A stretch of 64,000 bases of DNA, from the NCBI RefSeq assembly GCF_037572415.1, contig NZ_JBBHLB010000004.1, positions 62,001-126,000 on the forward strand, in the 5' to 3' direction. The position numbers were made by a program, and so were the translations under genes. Within the stretch, counting starts at the first letter, position 1, and each line of letters begins with the position of its first letter. Below are positions 9,253 to 17,489 of the stretch, piece by piece. The DNA is from Flavonifractor porci. GTDB taxonomy: Bacteria; Bacillota; Clostridia; Oscillospirales; Oscillospiraceae. The notes beneath the pieces are model-generated. The model saw nothing but the letters and a program-made list of their open reading frames with translations, did no database searches and had not been told where the DNA came from.

Positions 9253-9278
9253 GGCGCGGGGGCATAGCCCCGCGCGCC
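9253..9278. repeat. GC-rich palindrome between glnS and the aldolase gene
   Basis: GCGCGGGG (9254-9261) pairs with CCCCGCGC (9268-9275) around a 6-nt loop. No T tract follows on either strand, so it is not a classic terminator. It may be a REP-like palindrome or an mRNA processing or stability structure in the glnS-aldolase spacer. Confidence 0.4.
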
Positions 9279-9291
9279 ACTCTTTAAAAAT

Positions 9292-10974
9292 TTAGAATTT
9301 AAAGCTGTCCTTCAGGCTCACAGAACGGTTGAACACCAGATGGCCCGGGGCGCTGTCCTTGTTGTCGGCGCAGAAATAGCCCTGGCGCAGGAACTGGAAG
9401 GAGGCGGGAGCCTCCACATTGGCCAGACCGGCCTCCACCTTGGCGCCGGTCAGCACCTCCAGGGAGCCGGGATTGAGGCAGTCCAGGAAGTTCTTGTCGC
9501 CGGCGTCGGGATCGGCGTCGGTGAACAGGTTGTCGTACAGCCGTACCTCGGCGTCCACGGCGGTGGCGGCGTCCACCCAGTGGATGGTGGCGCCCTTCAC
9601 CTTGCGGCCGTCGGCGGGATCGCCGCCCTTGCTGTCGGGATCGTAGGTGGCAAAGATCTCGGTGACGTTGCCGTTTTCATCCTTGGCGCAGCCGGTGCAC
9701 TTGATGAGGTAGGCGCCCTTCAGACGGCACTCGGGGCCGTCGGGATAGAGACGCTTGTACTTGGGCACCGGGGTCTCCAGGAAGTCCTCGGCCTCCACAT
9801 ACAGGTTGCGGGAGAAGGTGATCTCACGGCTGCCGGCGGCAGGATCGTTGGGATTGTTCTCCACGGAGAAAGTCTCGCTCTGGCCTTCAGGGTAGTTGGT
9901 GATGGTGAGCTTGACGGGACGCAGCACCGCCATCACACGCTGGGCGGTCAGGTTCAGGTCCTCCCGCAGGCAGTGCTCCAGGAAGGCGTACTCCACGGTG
10001 GAGGCGGCCTTGCTCACGCCGTTGCGCTCGGAGAAATTGCGGATGGCCCGAGGGGTGTAGCCACGGCGGCGCAGGCCGCACAGGGTGGGCATACGGGGAT
10101 CATCCCAGCCGGACACCCGGCCCTCTTCCACAAGCTGGCGCAGCTTGCGCTTGCTCATAACGGTGTAGTTGATGCCCAGTCGGGCAAACTCGATCTGCCG
10201 GGGCTTGGCGGGCACATCGCAGTTGGCGATAACCCAGTCGTACAGAGGCCGGTGATCCTCAAACTCCAGGGAGCACAGGGAGTGGGTGATCCCCTCCAGG
10301 GCGTCCTCCAGAGGATGGGCAAAGTCGTACATGGGGTAGATGCACCACTTGTCCCCCTGACGGTGATGGTGCATATGGTTGATGCGGTAGATGACGGGGT
10401 CGCGCATATTGAAGTTGCCGCTGGCCAGATCGATCTTGGCGCGCAGGGTCATGCGGCCATTTTCAAACTCGCCGGCACGCATCCGGGCAAACAGGTCCAG
10501 GGACTCCTCGATAGGACGATCCCGGTAGGGAGAGCGGGCGGGGGTGTTCACGTCGCCACGGTATTCCTTGAACTGCTCGGGGGTGAGCTCGCACACATAG
10601 GCCAGACCCTTCTTGATGAGCTCCACGGCGTACTCATACATTTTTTCAAAGTAGTCGGAGGCGAAGTAGAATCGGTCACCCCAGTCGTAGCCCAGCCAGT
10701 GGATGTCCTCCTGGATGGCCTCCACATACTCCACATCCTCCTTGGTGGGGTTGGTGTCATCCATGCGGAGGTTGCAAAGACCACCGTACTTTTCGGCAGT
10801 GCCGAAGTCTACAAAAATTGCCTTGGCATGGCCGATGTGCAGGTAGCCGTTGGGCTCCGGGGGGAACCGGGTGTGGACGGTCATGCCTTGGAACTGACCA
10901 CCCTGGGCGATGTCCTCGTCGATGAAATCATGGATGAAGTTCTGCGTCATGGTGGGGTTCAGCTCTTCTGGCAT
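9292..10974 (-). CDS. glnS: Glutaminyl-tRNA synthetase
   Basis: Class I aminoacyl-tRNA synthetase charging tRNA-Gln with glutamine. The 560-residue length matches bacterial GlnRS. The ATP-binding signatures are HIGHAKAI near residue 47 and VMSKRKL in the KMSKS position. A GlnRS-type N-terminus (RFPPEPNGYLHIGH) separates it from most GluRS proteins. The start at 10974 has AAAGGAG nine bases upstream. Many Firmicutes lack GlnRS and use the GatCAB amidation route, so this gene suggests direct Gln-tRNA charging here; gat genes are not in the window. Confidence 0.95.
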   Translation of the reverse strand: MPEELNPTMTQNFIHDFIDEDIAQGGQFQGMTVHTRFPPEPNGYLHIGHAKAIFVDFGTAEKYGGLCNLRMDDTNPTKEDVEYVEAIQEDIHWLGYDWGDRFYFASDYFEKMYEYAVELIKKGLAYVCELTPEQFKEYRGDVNTPARSPYRDRPIEESLDLFARMRAGEFENGRMTLRAKIDLASGNFNMRDPVIYRINHMHHHRQGDKWCIYPMYDFAHPLEDALEGITHSLCSLEFEDHRPLYDWVIANCDVPAKPRQIEFARLGINYTVMSKRKLRQLVEEGRVSGWDDPRMPTLCGLRRRGYTPRAIRNFSERNGVSKAASTVEYAFLEHCLREDLNLTAQRVMAVLRPVKLTITNYPEGQSETFSVENNPNDPAAGSREITFSRNLYVEAEDFLETPVPKYKRLYPDGPECRLKGAYLIKCTGCAKDENGNVTEIFATYDPDSKGGDPADGRKVKGATIHWVDAATAVDAEVRLYDNLFTDADPDAGDKNFLDCLNPGSLEVLTGAKVEAGLANVEAPASFQFLRQGYFCADNKDSAPGHLVFNRSVSLKDSFKF

Positions 10975-11061
10975 TTGGTTTCACTCCTTTATCTTAATAC
11001 GAACCAATATTTTACCCCGGAACTGGAAAAAAAGCAAGAGCGGAACAAAAAAGGAGGCGGA

Positions 11062-12225
11062 TTATTCCGCCTCCTCAAGGGACAGTTGTTTTTTACGGCC
11101 AGCCAGAAGGAAACCGCTGGTGAGGGCGGTAAAGGGAGCCACCGTGACCAGACCGAAGGAGCCCACGATGGTGTGGACGATCTCGGAGGCCACATATTTA
11201 TAGTTAAGGATGTTCCAGATGGGGGTGCCCTGGGCCATAAAGACCATCAGCAGGGCGATGTAGCCGCCGGAGTAGGCCAGCAGCAGGGTGGTGGTCATGG
11301 TGCCCATGGCGGCCCGGCCCACGTTCATACCGGAGCGTACCGCCTCCCAGCGGGAGATGTCAGGCCGCTTTTCCACCACCTCATGGACGGCGGAGGTAAT
11401 ATCCACGCTCAGGTCCATCACCGCGCCGGAGGAGCCGATGAAAATGGAGGCCATAAAGATCTGAGTCAGGTTCAGGTCCTGATATCCAGCGTAGAGCAGG
11501 CTCTCCGAATAGGCCATCACCGCGCCGTGGATCTGGAACAGGTCGGTGAACAGGATGCCCAGCACGCAGGTCACCAGTACCCCCAGGAAAGCGCCGGATA
11601 CAGCGGACAGGCACCGGCGGTCAAAGCCGTAGACCAGGGCGATGATGAGCAGGGTGAGCACCAGGGTCACCAGCAGGCCCATGAAGATGGGATTCCAGCC
11701 GTTGAGGTAGAGAGGAACCAACACCTTCCACAGCATGAGCACCGTCAGCACAAAGGAGGCGATAGCCCGCACGCCGGTGCGTCCGGCAAAGAGAATGAGA
11801 AACACCGCAAAGATGCCCGCCAGGATGGCCTCCTTGCCGATGCGGTAGTGGTCGGTCATGGTCACTGAGATGATCTCGTCTCCCTGGTAGCTTACCACCA
11901 CCATGGCCTTGTCGCCGGGGGCAAAGAGCTTGTCCTGCTCCAGAGAGCCGTTGAGCATATTGACGCCGGTGGCAGTCTGGCCTTTAAAGCGGCCGCCCAG
12001 CAGCTCCAGGGTGCAGCGCTGCTCGCCTGAGCGGACCAGGCCGGTGTCAATGATGGCGGAGTCGTCCACTGCCGTCACCAGAGCGGTGCAGCGGTCGGCC
12101 TGCTGATATTGCAGGGCTCCCTCAAAGCCGGTGGGGATCAGAATCAGAAAGAGGATCAGGGCCAGACAGATAGCAAGGGGCGCGTAGTAGCGGCGCTTAT
12201 TGGGGTCCAGGAGAAGGGATGTCAT
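11062..12225 (-). CDS. YibE/F family multi-pass membrane protein
   Basis: The 387-residue protein has one N-terminal helix (about 13-32), an extracytoplasmic beta-rich segment (about 40-125) and then seven or more hydrophobic helices, the layout of the YibE/F family. A conserved SSGAVMDLSVDITSAV segment in the helical half supports the family. Function is unknown; transport has been proposed for the family. It is read in the same direction as glnS after an 87-base gap. Confidence 0.82.
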   Translation of the reverse strand: MTSLLLDPNKRRYYAPLAICLALILFLILIPTGFEGALQYQQADRCTALVTAVDDSAIIDTGLVRSGEQRCTLELLGGRFKGQTATGVNMLNGSLEQDKLFAPGDKAMVVVSYQGDEIISVTMTDHYRIGKEAILAGIFAVFLILFAGRTGVRAIASFVLTVLMLWKVLVPLYLNGWNPIFMGLLVTLVLTLLIIALVYGFDRRCLSAVSGAFLGVLVTCVLGILFTDLFQIHGAVMAYSESLLYAGYQDLNLTQIFMASIFIGSSGAVMDLSVDITSAVHEVVEKRPDISRWEAVRSGMNVGRAAMGTMTTTLLLAYSGGYIALLMVFMAQGTPIWNILNYKYVASEIVHTIVGSFGLVTVAPFTALTSGFLLAGRKKQLSLEEAE

Positions 12226-12250
12226 GAAACGGATCGGTCCTTTCGTATGG

Positions 12251-12285
12251 GCAAAAAGGATGCGGCATGAGCCGCACCCTTTTTG
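12251..12285 (-). terminator. Intrinsic terminator behind the alkaline phosphatase gene
   Basis: Hairpin GCAAAAAGG...CCTTTTTGC with an inner TGCGGC/GCCGCA stem and one mismatch, 36 bases downstream of the phosphatase stop (12321). A T run follows on the minus strand. Confidence 0.8.
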
Positions 12286-12320
12286 CTGTCTGTAAACAGG
12301 GGTGGGAAGGGAAGAGGACG

Positions 12321-13883
12321 TTACTGCACGTTCAGCATACCGGCCAGCTTGTTAAAGATCTCGGTGTTGTCATAGTAGCCGTTGAACTGCCCGGCGTTGA
12401 CGCCATGGGCCAGCACGGCCACGGGCAGGCCGGTGTGGCTGTAGGAGGTGAAGGACACGCCGGACTTGTTGTTCAGGATGTGGGTGATGGTGACGGTGAG
12501 GGGTTCGTAGGTGCCGTACATCACATACTCCTGCTGCTCATCCATGCCGGTGGCAGTCTCGTTGATGCTCTTCTCATAGGCGGTCTTGATCTGGGACAGC
12601 TCGTAGGGGGTGAGCACCAGCTTGTCGCCCTCCTCGCCCTGGGTCTTCAGGCCGAACAGGGTCTCGATGTCGGTCAGCACATCCTCAAAGGAGGTCTTGT
12701 TCTCCTTATAGGCGGCAACATAGTCGCTGTCGTACTTGGCGAAGGAAATCTTCTGAGCCTCCAGCAGGTTCAGGTAGGTGTCGTAGTCGGTGCCGGCGAA
12801 GCCGATGGTCAGGCCGCCGGTCTCATGGTCGCCGGTGACCAGGATCAGGGTCTCCTCAGGATGCTCCTCAGCGAAGTCGATGGCTACCTGCACCGCGTCA
12901 GCCAGAGCCTTGGTATCGTGGATGGAGGAGGCGGCGTCGTTGGCGTGGCAGGCCCAGTCGATCTTGCCGCCCTCACACATCATGAAGAAGCCGTCCTCAT
13001 CCCCCTCCATCACCTCAATGCCCTTGGAGACGTGGTCGGCCAGGGACCACATCTCGTCGGCGCGGTCCAGCTCGTAGGCCATGGCGTCGCTGTCGGCCAG
13101 ATGCTCGTCAACAATGATCACAGGACCCTCGGTGACCTGCTCGGCCTCGGCCTGGGTCTTGACCACGTTGTAGCCGGCCTGCTCGGCCAGAGCGTACAGG
13201 TCCTCCTGATCCTCGTCAGCGCCGGTGGGCTTGAGGAGGCCGCCGCCGGCAAAATACTCAAAGCCGGACTCCACCAGCTCCAGGCCGATCTCGTAGTAGT
13301 CGTTGCGGCTGGCCTGATGGGCATAGAAGGCGGCGGGAGTGGCGTGGTTCAGGTTGACGGAGGAGATGACGCCCACGCTCATGCCCAGCTGGTCGTGGAC
13401 CTTCTCGGCGATGGTCTCATAGGGGGTGGTGCCGGTCTCATCCATGTTGATGGTGCCGGAATAGGTCTTGTGGCCGGTGGAAATAGAGGTGGCGGTAGAG
13501 GCGGAGTCGGGGCAGAAGCTGTTGGAGTCATAGGTAACAGCGGAACCGGCAGCCTCAAAGTTCATAAAGTTCAGGTAGGAGGGGCCGTCCAGAGTAGCGC
13601 CGCCATTGTCGTCCAGGCTGGGCTCGGCCTGCCAGTAGTCGGCGTCGGTCAGAGCGCCCAGATAGTCGGCAGTGGACTGGATCTGGGGATAGCTCATGCC
13701 GTCGCCGATAAACAGAAACACATACTTGGGGGCTTTGACGGACTGGTTGGACAGATTCTGTGCCTCCACCGTGGGGGTGGTGCTGGCTTCGGGGGTAGAG
13801 GCGGCGGGGGCGCTGCAGGCGGCCAGAGCGGTGCCGAAGGACGCTGCGGCCAGAGTGATTGCCAGGGGACGCTTCCAATTCAT
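12321..13883 (-). CDS. phoA: Alkaline phosphatase, lipoprotein form
   Basis: Secreted, lipid-anchored metal-dependent phosphomonoesterase releasing phosphate from organic esters. The start at ATG 13883 follows GGAGGAATCAAAC. The signal peptide ends in LAAC (Cys22), followed by a Ser/Thr/Pro-rich linker. Core motifs are FIGDGMSYPQ (metal Asp), PDSASTATS (nucleophilic Ser in the DSA context) and LVTGDHETGG (metal His). The 520-residue length fits. It is a single transcription unit with its own terminator. No pho box was identified in the 190-base upstream gap. Confidence 0.92.
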   Translation of the reverse strand: MNWKRPLAITLAAASFGTALAACSAPAASTPEASTTPTVEAQNLSNQSVKAPKYVFLFIGDGMSYPQIQSTADYLGALTDADYWQAEPSLDDNGGATLDGPSYLNFMNFEAAGSAVTYDSNSFCPDSASTATSISTGHKTYSGTINMDETGTTPYETIAEKVHDQLGMSVGVISSVNLNHATPAAFYAHQASRNDYYEIGLELVESGFEYFAGGGLLKPTGADEDQEDLYALAEQAGYNVVKTQAEAEQVTEGPVIIVDEHLADSDAMAYELDRADEMWSLADHVSKGIEVMEGDEDGFFMMCEGGKIDWACHANDAASSIHDTKALADAVQVAIDFAEEHPEETLILVTGDHETGGLTIGFAGTDYDTYLNLLEAQKISFAKYDSDYVAAYKENKTSFEDVLTDIETLFGLKTQGEEGDKLVLTPYELSQIKTAYEKSINETATGMDEQQEYVMYGTYEPLTVTITHILNNKSGVSFTSYSHTGLPVAVLAHGVNAGQFNGYYDNTEIFNKLAGMLNVQ

Positions 13884-14074
13884 GTTTGATTCCTCCAAAA
13901 TCGGGTTCAATCTTAATCTCTCCAGAGACATATGAATCATACCCGAAGGGGCACGGGTGCGCTATCATCCTACCGTAAAGGTGTGCAAAATCAAGGTAAG
14001 GCTTTGTAAAGAACCGGAAAAGTAAAGCGGCATACCAGAAAGGAAAAAGCATAGGCTGTAGGCGAGGTGACACT

Positions 14075-14800
14075 ATGGTGGGGATCATGGAATGGAAAGA
14101 AGAAAAAGGCCGCAGAATCCGGGTGGAACGGGACTGGCTGCTGGGACTGCCCTGTCAGCGGGCCACGGTGCCGGTGCGGGAGGGGATGAGGGAGCGGGCC
14201 CGGCTGCGGCGGGTGGCCCGGGGCGCCAGGGAGCTGGTCCGGAGCGGGGTGCGCCGGGTGCTGACCCAGGCGGGATTTCCCTGCTGGGAGGCGCTGGAGG
14301 AGGCGGGGCTGCGTCCGGTGGAGACAGAGGCTTTTTGTCAGATGCTGGCCCCTGCGCTGGCGCTGGCGGCCCTGCGCTGCCGGGAACGGCGGCCAGAGCA
14401 GGCGGCGGTGCTGCTGTCCGGGACGGGGGTAAGTCCGGCCCTCTTCCGGACGGCGGAACAGCTGTGTCCTCAGGTACGGGATTTCATGGTGGACGCCGGG
14501 GAGGAAGGGGAGGAGCTGGCCGCCTGGCTGAGGGCGGAGTTTGGGGCGGCGGTGCGGCCTCCCGAGGGAATGAAAGCTGATGTAACTTTATGCTTTGGCC
14601 CGTCTCCGGCGGCAGGGGAGACCGTGTTCCGCCTCTATGGTCCCACACCTGATCTGGCGGGTTTTTTGCCCGCTATCAGAGGAGAAACGCTGCCTGCCGG
14701 ACTGGACCGGCTCCCCCTGTTGGCCCTGCTGTGGGAGGAGGGGCGGATCGGTCAGGAGCAGCTCAACGTTCTGCCACCTAATACCAAATTATTGACTTGA
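14075..14800 (+). CDS. Conserved-looking hypothetical protein preceding greA
   Basis: The 241-residue protein starts at ATG 14075 after GAGGTGACACT. It is Arg/Ala/Leu-rich and soluble. An N-terminal basic helical part (about 30-75) contains Cys residues near 27, 70 and 88. A middle segment (about 100-165) reads like an alternating alpha/beta fold (AAVLLSGTGVSPALF, VRDFMVDAGEE). I recognise no family. The -35 element of the greA promoter overlaps its stop codon, so it is packed tightly against greA-lysS. Confidence 0.6.
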   Translation: MVGIMEWKEEKGRRIRVERDWLLGLPCQRATVPVREGMRERARLRRVARGARELVRSGVRRVLTQAGFPCWEALEEAGLRPVETEAFCQMLAPALALAALRCRERRPEQAAVLLSGTGVSPALFRTAEQLCPQVRDFMVDAGEEGEELAAWLRAEFGAAVRPPEGMKADVTLCFGPSPAAGETVFRLYGPTPDLAGFLPAIRGETLPAGLDRLPLLALLWEEGRIGQEQLNVLPPNTKLLT

Positions 14801-14825
14801 CAGGAGGTGGTAAACTACATATAAT
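14797..14825 (+). promoter_or_regulatory. Consensus sigma-A promoter for greA-lysS
   Basis: TTGACA (14797-14802) and TATAAT (14820-14825) are separated by exactly 17 bases. Both boxes match consensus perfectly, predicting very strong constitutive expression. The predicted start near 14832 leaves a leader of about 100 bases before greA. Confidence 0.92.
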
Positions 14826-14930
14826 ATCGTATTAACGTGGCGGAGTGTTTCCGTTCTGAATTTGCAGGAGCCCATATTGGCTCCATCCTGATAGAGTAAA
14901 AGCAATCAAGGAAAGGTGTGCACGATCGAC

Positions 14931-15404
14931 ATGGCGAAAGAATTTAAACTCAGCGCTGAGCGCCTGGAGGAATTGAAACAGGAGCTGAATTATCTGAAGA
15001 CCGTCCGTGAAAAAGAGGTGGCCGATCAGATCAAGGAGGCCCGTTCTTTCGGCGATCTGTCTGAGAACAGCGAGTATGACGAGGCCAAAAACGAGCAGGG
15101 TAAGCTCTACTCCCGCATTGCCGAGGTGGAGAATATCCTGGCCAACTATGTGGTCATCGAAGAGCATGAGAGCGACCCCAACTCCGTCCGTCTGGGTTCC
15201 ACCGTTAAGGTGCTGGACCTGGAGTTTGAGGAGGAGGAGACCTACCAGGTGGTGGGTTCTCAGGAGGCCGACCCCATGAACGGCCGCATTTCCGAGGATT
15301 CTCCCTTCGGAAAAGCCCTTCTGGGCTGTGCGGTAGGCGCGGAGGTCCAGGTGGAGGCTCCCGCCGGTGTGTTAAGGTATCGTATCCTAGAGATTCAAAA
15401 GTAA
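14931..15404 (+). CDS. greA: Transcription elongation factor GreA
   Basis: Binds RNA polymerase and stimulates cleavage of backtracked transcripts. The 157-residue protein has the long N-terminal coiled coil (about 5-75) with the acidic tip in GDLSENSEYDEAKN, then the FKBP-like C-terminal domain ending in EDSPFGKALLG...YRILEIQK. ATG 14931 gives the family-typical N-terminus, but AAGGAAAGG is 14 bases away; an in-frame GTG at 14916 would add five residues. The AAGGAG site of lysS overlaps the greA stop, so the two are coupled. Confidence 0.94.
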   Translation: MAKEFKLSAERLEELKQELNYLKTVREKEVADQIKEARSFGDLSENSEYDEAKNEQGKLYSRIAEVENILANYVVIEEHESDPNSVRLGSTVKVLDLEFEEEETYQVVGSQEADPMNGRISEDSPFGKALLGCAVGAEVQVEAPAGVLRYRILEIQK

Positions 15405-15416
15405 GGAGCAAGAGCA

Positions 15417-17366
15417 ATGAGTACTGAAGAGAGAAGCGTCAATCAGCCCGAAGAGCAGAACCTGTCCGAACAGCGACTGATCCGCCGCGCCAAGCTCAAG
15501 GAGCTGCAGGAGGCGGGCCAGGACCCCTTCCAGATCACCAAATATGTGGTGAAGCATCACTCTGCCGATATTAAGGAGAACTTTGAGGCCCTGGAGGGCT
15601 CCGAGACCTCCATCGCCGGCCGCATCATGTCCAAGCGCGGCATGGGCAAGGCCATGTTCTGCGATCTGCAGGACGGCAAGGGCCGCATCCAGCTGTACGT
15701 CCGCATCGACGAGCTGGGCGAGGAGGCCTTCGCCAAGTTCAAGAAGATCGACATCGGCGATATCGTGGGTGTGGAAGGCGAGGTCTTTCAGACCAAGCGG
15801 GGCGAGATCTCTGTGAAGGCCCATAAGGTGACCCTTCTCTCCAAGTCCCTTCAGCCTCTGCCTGAGAAGTTCCATGGCCTGACCGACAAGGAGACCCGTT
15901 ACCGTCAGCGCTATGTGGACCTGATCATGAACGAGGATGTGCGCCGTGCCTTTGAGATCCGCACCGCCTTCATCAAGCACGTGCGTAAGTATCTGGATGC
16001 GCGCAACTACATGGAGGTGGAGACCCCCGTCCTCAACACCATCTCCGGCGGCGCTACCGCCCGGCCCTTCATCACCCACCACAACACCCTGGACATCGAT
16101 ATGTATATGCGTATCGCCACCGAGCTGCACCTGAAGCGCCTGGTGGTGGGTGGCTTCGAGCGGGTGTATGAGATCGGCCGCATCTTCCGCAATGAGGGCA
16201 TGGACCCCAAGCATAACCCTGAGTTCACCTCCATCGAGCTGTACGAGGCCTATGCCGATTTCCACGACATGATGGATATCGCCGAGGGCATCCTGTCCTC
16301 CGCCGCCAAGGAGATCCTGGGTTCCTACAAGGTGGAATGGCTGGGCGTGGAGATCGACCTGACTCCCGGCTGGAAGCGTCTGACCATGATCGACGCCGTC
16401 AAGGAGTATGTGGGCGTGGACTTTGACGCCATCTCTGATGACGAGGAGGCCTGCAAGGCGGTTGAGGCTGTGGGCATCGACATGGAGGGCTGCGAGCGCA
16501 CCTGGGGTACCGCTCTGTACGAGGCCTTTGACCAGCGGGTGGAGGAGAAGCTGATCCAGCCCACCTTTATCACCATGTACCCTGTGGAGGTCTCCCCCCT
16601 GACCAAGCGTTCTCCCAAGGACCCCCGCCTCACCGAGCGGTTTGAGCTGTTCGTCAACCACTCCGAGTTTGCCAACGCCTTCTCCGAGCTCAACGACCCC
16701 ATCGACCAGCGCGGCCGCTTCGAGCATGAGCTGGCCCTCCGGGATATGGGCAACGACGAGGCCGGCATGATGGACGAGGACTTTATCAACGCCCTGGAGT
16801 ACGGCCTGCCCCCCACGGGCGGCATGGGCATCGGCATCGACCGCGCGGTCATGCTGCTCACCAACTCCGACTCCATCCGCGACGTCATCCTCTTCCCCAC
16901 CATGAAGCCCCTGGAGAAGGTGGACGCCCCCAAGACCGCCGCTGCTCCCGCCGCTTCTGTGGACGTGCCCCGCGCCGAGGCCGGTCCCATCGACTTCTCC
17001 AAGGTGGAGATCGAGCCACTGTTCAAGGACGAGGTGGACTTCGACACCTTCTCCAAGTCCGACTTCCGGGCCGTCAAGGTGAAGGAGTGCACCGCGGTGC
17101 CCAAGAGCAAGAAGCTGCTGAAGTTCGTTCTGGACGACGGCACCGGCACTGACCGCGTGATCCTCAGTGGTATCCACGACACCTATGAGCCCGAGGAATT
17201 GGTGGGCAAGACCCTGATTGCCATCACCAATCTGCCCGCCCGCAAGATGATGGGCATCGACTCCTGCGGCATGATCATCTCCGCCATCCACTATGAGGAG
17301 GGCCAGGAGAAGCTCCACTGCCTGATGGTGGACGACCATATTCCCGCTGGCGCCAAGCTTTATTGA
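15417..17366 (+). CDS. lysS: Lysyl-tRNA synthetase (class II) with fused C-terminal tRNA-binding domain
   Basis: Charges tRNA-Lys. Residues 1 to about 500 are a normal class II LysRS: N-terminal OB fold, then the catalytic core with FRNEGMDPKHNPEFT (motif 2) and GIGIDRAVML (motif 3). After an Ala/Pro-rich linker (about 500-525) come about 115 further residues with FSKSDFRAVKVKEC, LLKFVLDDG and NLPARKMMGIDSCGMI. This is the EMAP-II/Trbp111-like OB fold usually found at the C-terminus of MetRS or free-standing. The total of 649 residues is about 150 more than standard. The extra domain should raise general tRNA affinity. Start 15417 has AAGGAG 8 bases upstream. Confidence 0.95.
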   Translation: MSTEERSVNQPEEQNLSEQRLIRRAKLKELQEAGQDPFQITKYVVKHHSADIKENFEALEGSETSIAGRIMSKRGMGKAMFCDLQDGKGRIQLYVRIDELGEEAFAKFKKIDIGDIVGVEGEVFQTKRGEISVKAHKVTLLSKSLQPLPEKFHGLTDKETRYRQRYVDLIMNEDVRRAFEIRTAFIKHVRKYLDARNYMEVETPVLNTISGGATARPFITHHNTLDIDMYMRIATELHLKRLVVGGFERVYEIGRIFRNEGMDPKHNPEFTSIELYEAYADFHDMMDIAEGILSSAAKEILGSYKVEWLGVEIDLTPGWKRLTMIDAVKEYVGVDFDAISDDEEACKAVEAVGIDMEGCERTWGTALYEAFDQRVEEKLIQPTFITMYPVEVSPLTKRSPKDPRLTERFELFVNHSEFANAFSELNDPIDQRGRFEHELALRDMGNDEAGMMDEDFINALEYGLPPTGGMGIGIDRAVMLLTNSDSIRDVILFPTMKPLEKVDAPKTAAAPAASVDVPRAEAGPIDFSKVEIEPLFKDEVDFDTFSKSDFRAVKVKECTAVPKSKKLLKFVLDDGTGTDRVILSGIHDTYEPEELVGKTLIAITNLPARKMMGIDSCGMIISAIHYEEGQEKLHCLMVDDHIPAGAKLY

Positions 17367-17371
17367 TTGTA

Positions 17372-17409
17372 AAAAATGGGCTGCTGCAAACCTGCAGCAG
17401 CCCATTTTT
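17372..17409 (+). terminator. Intrinsic terminator of greA-lysS
   Basis: Perfect 17-bp hairpin (17372-17388 with 17393-17409, AACC loop) and T run, five bases after the lysS stop. Confidence 0.93.
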
Positions 17410-17424
17410 ACTGCCCGAAATGTC

Positions 17425-17473
17425 AAAAGTCCCCCGCCTGCTGCCGGAATACGGCAGCAGGCGGGGGACTTTT
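17425..17473 (-). terminator. Intrinsic terminator of the reductase fusion gene
   Basis: Very strong 22-bp hairpin (17425-17446 with 17452-17473) with A and T runs on both sides. It sits 17 bases past the stop of the minus-strand gene at 17490 and can also back up the lysS terminator. Confidence 0.9.
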
Positions 17474-17489
17474 TTGGTAAGGGTGGCGA

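Noticed and set aside
11000..11060. T-box or other leader before glnS
   Set aside because: The glnS upstream region is short, and no T-box sequence or terminator/anti-terminator pair is visible.
9340..11868. 842-residue plus-strand ORF opposite glnS and the YibE/F gene
   Set aside because: GC-rich shadow frame, low-complexity Gly/Val/His-rich product. The minus strand encodes two recognisable proteins.
12267..13889. 540-residue plus-strand ORF opposite phoA
   Set aside because: Gly/Val-rich shadow of the alkaline phosphatase gene with no ribosome site or family.
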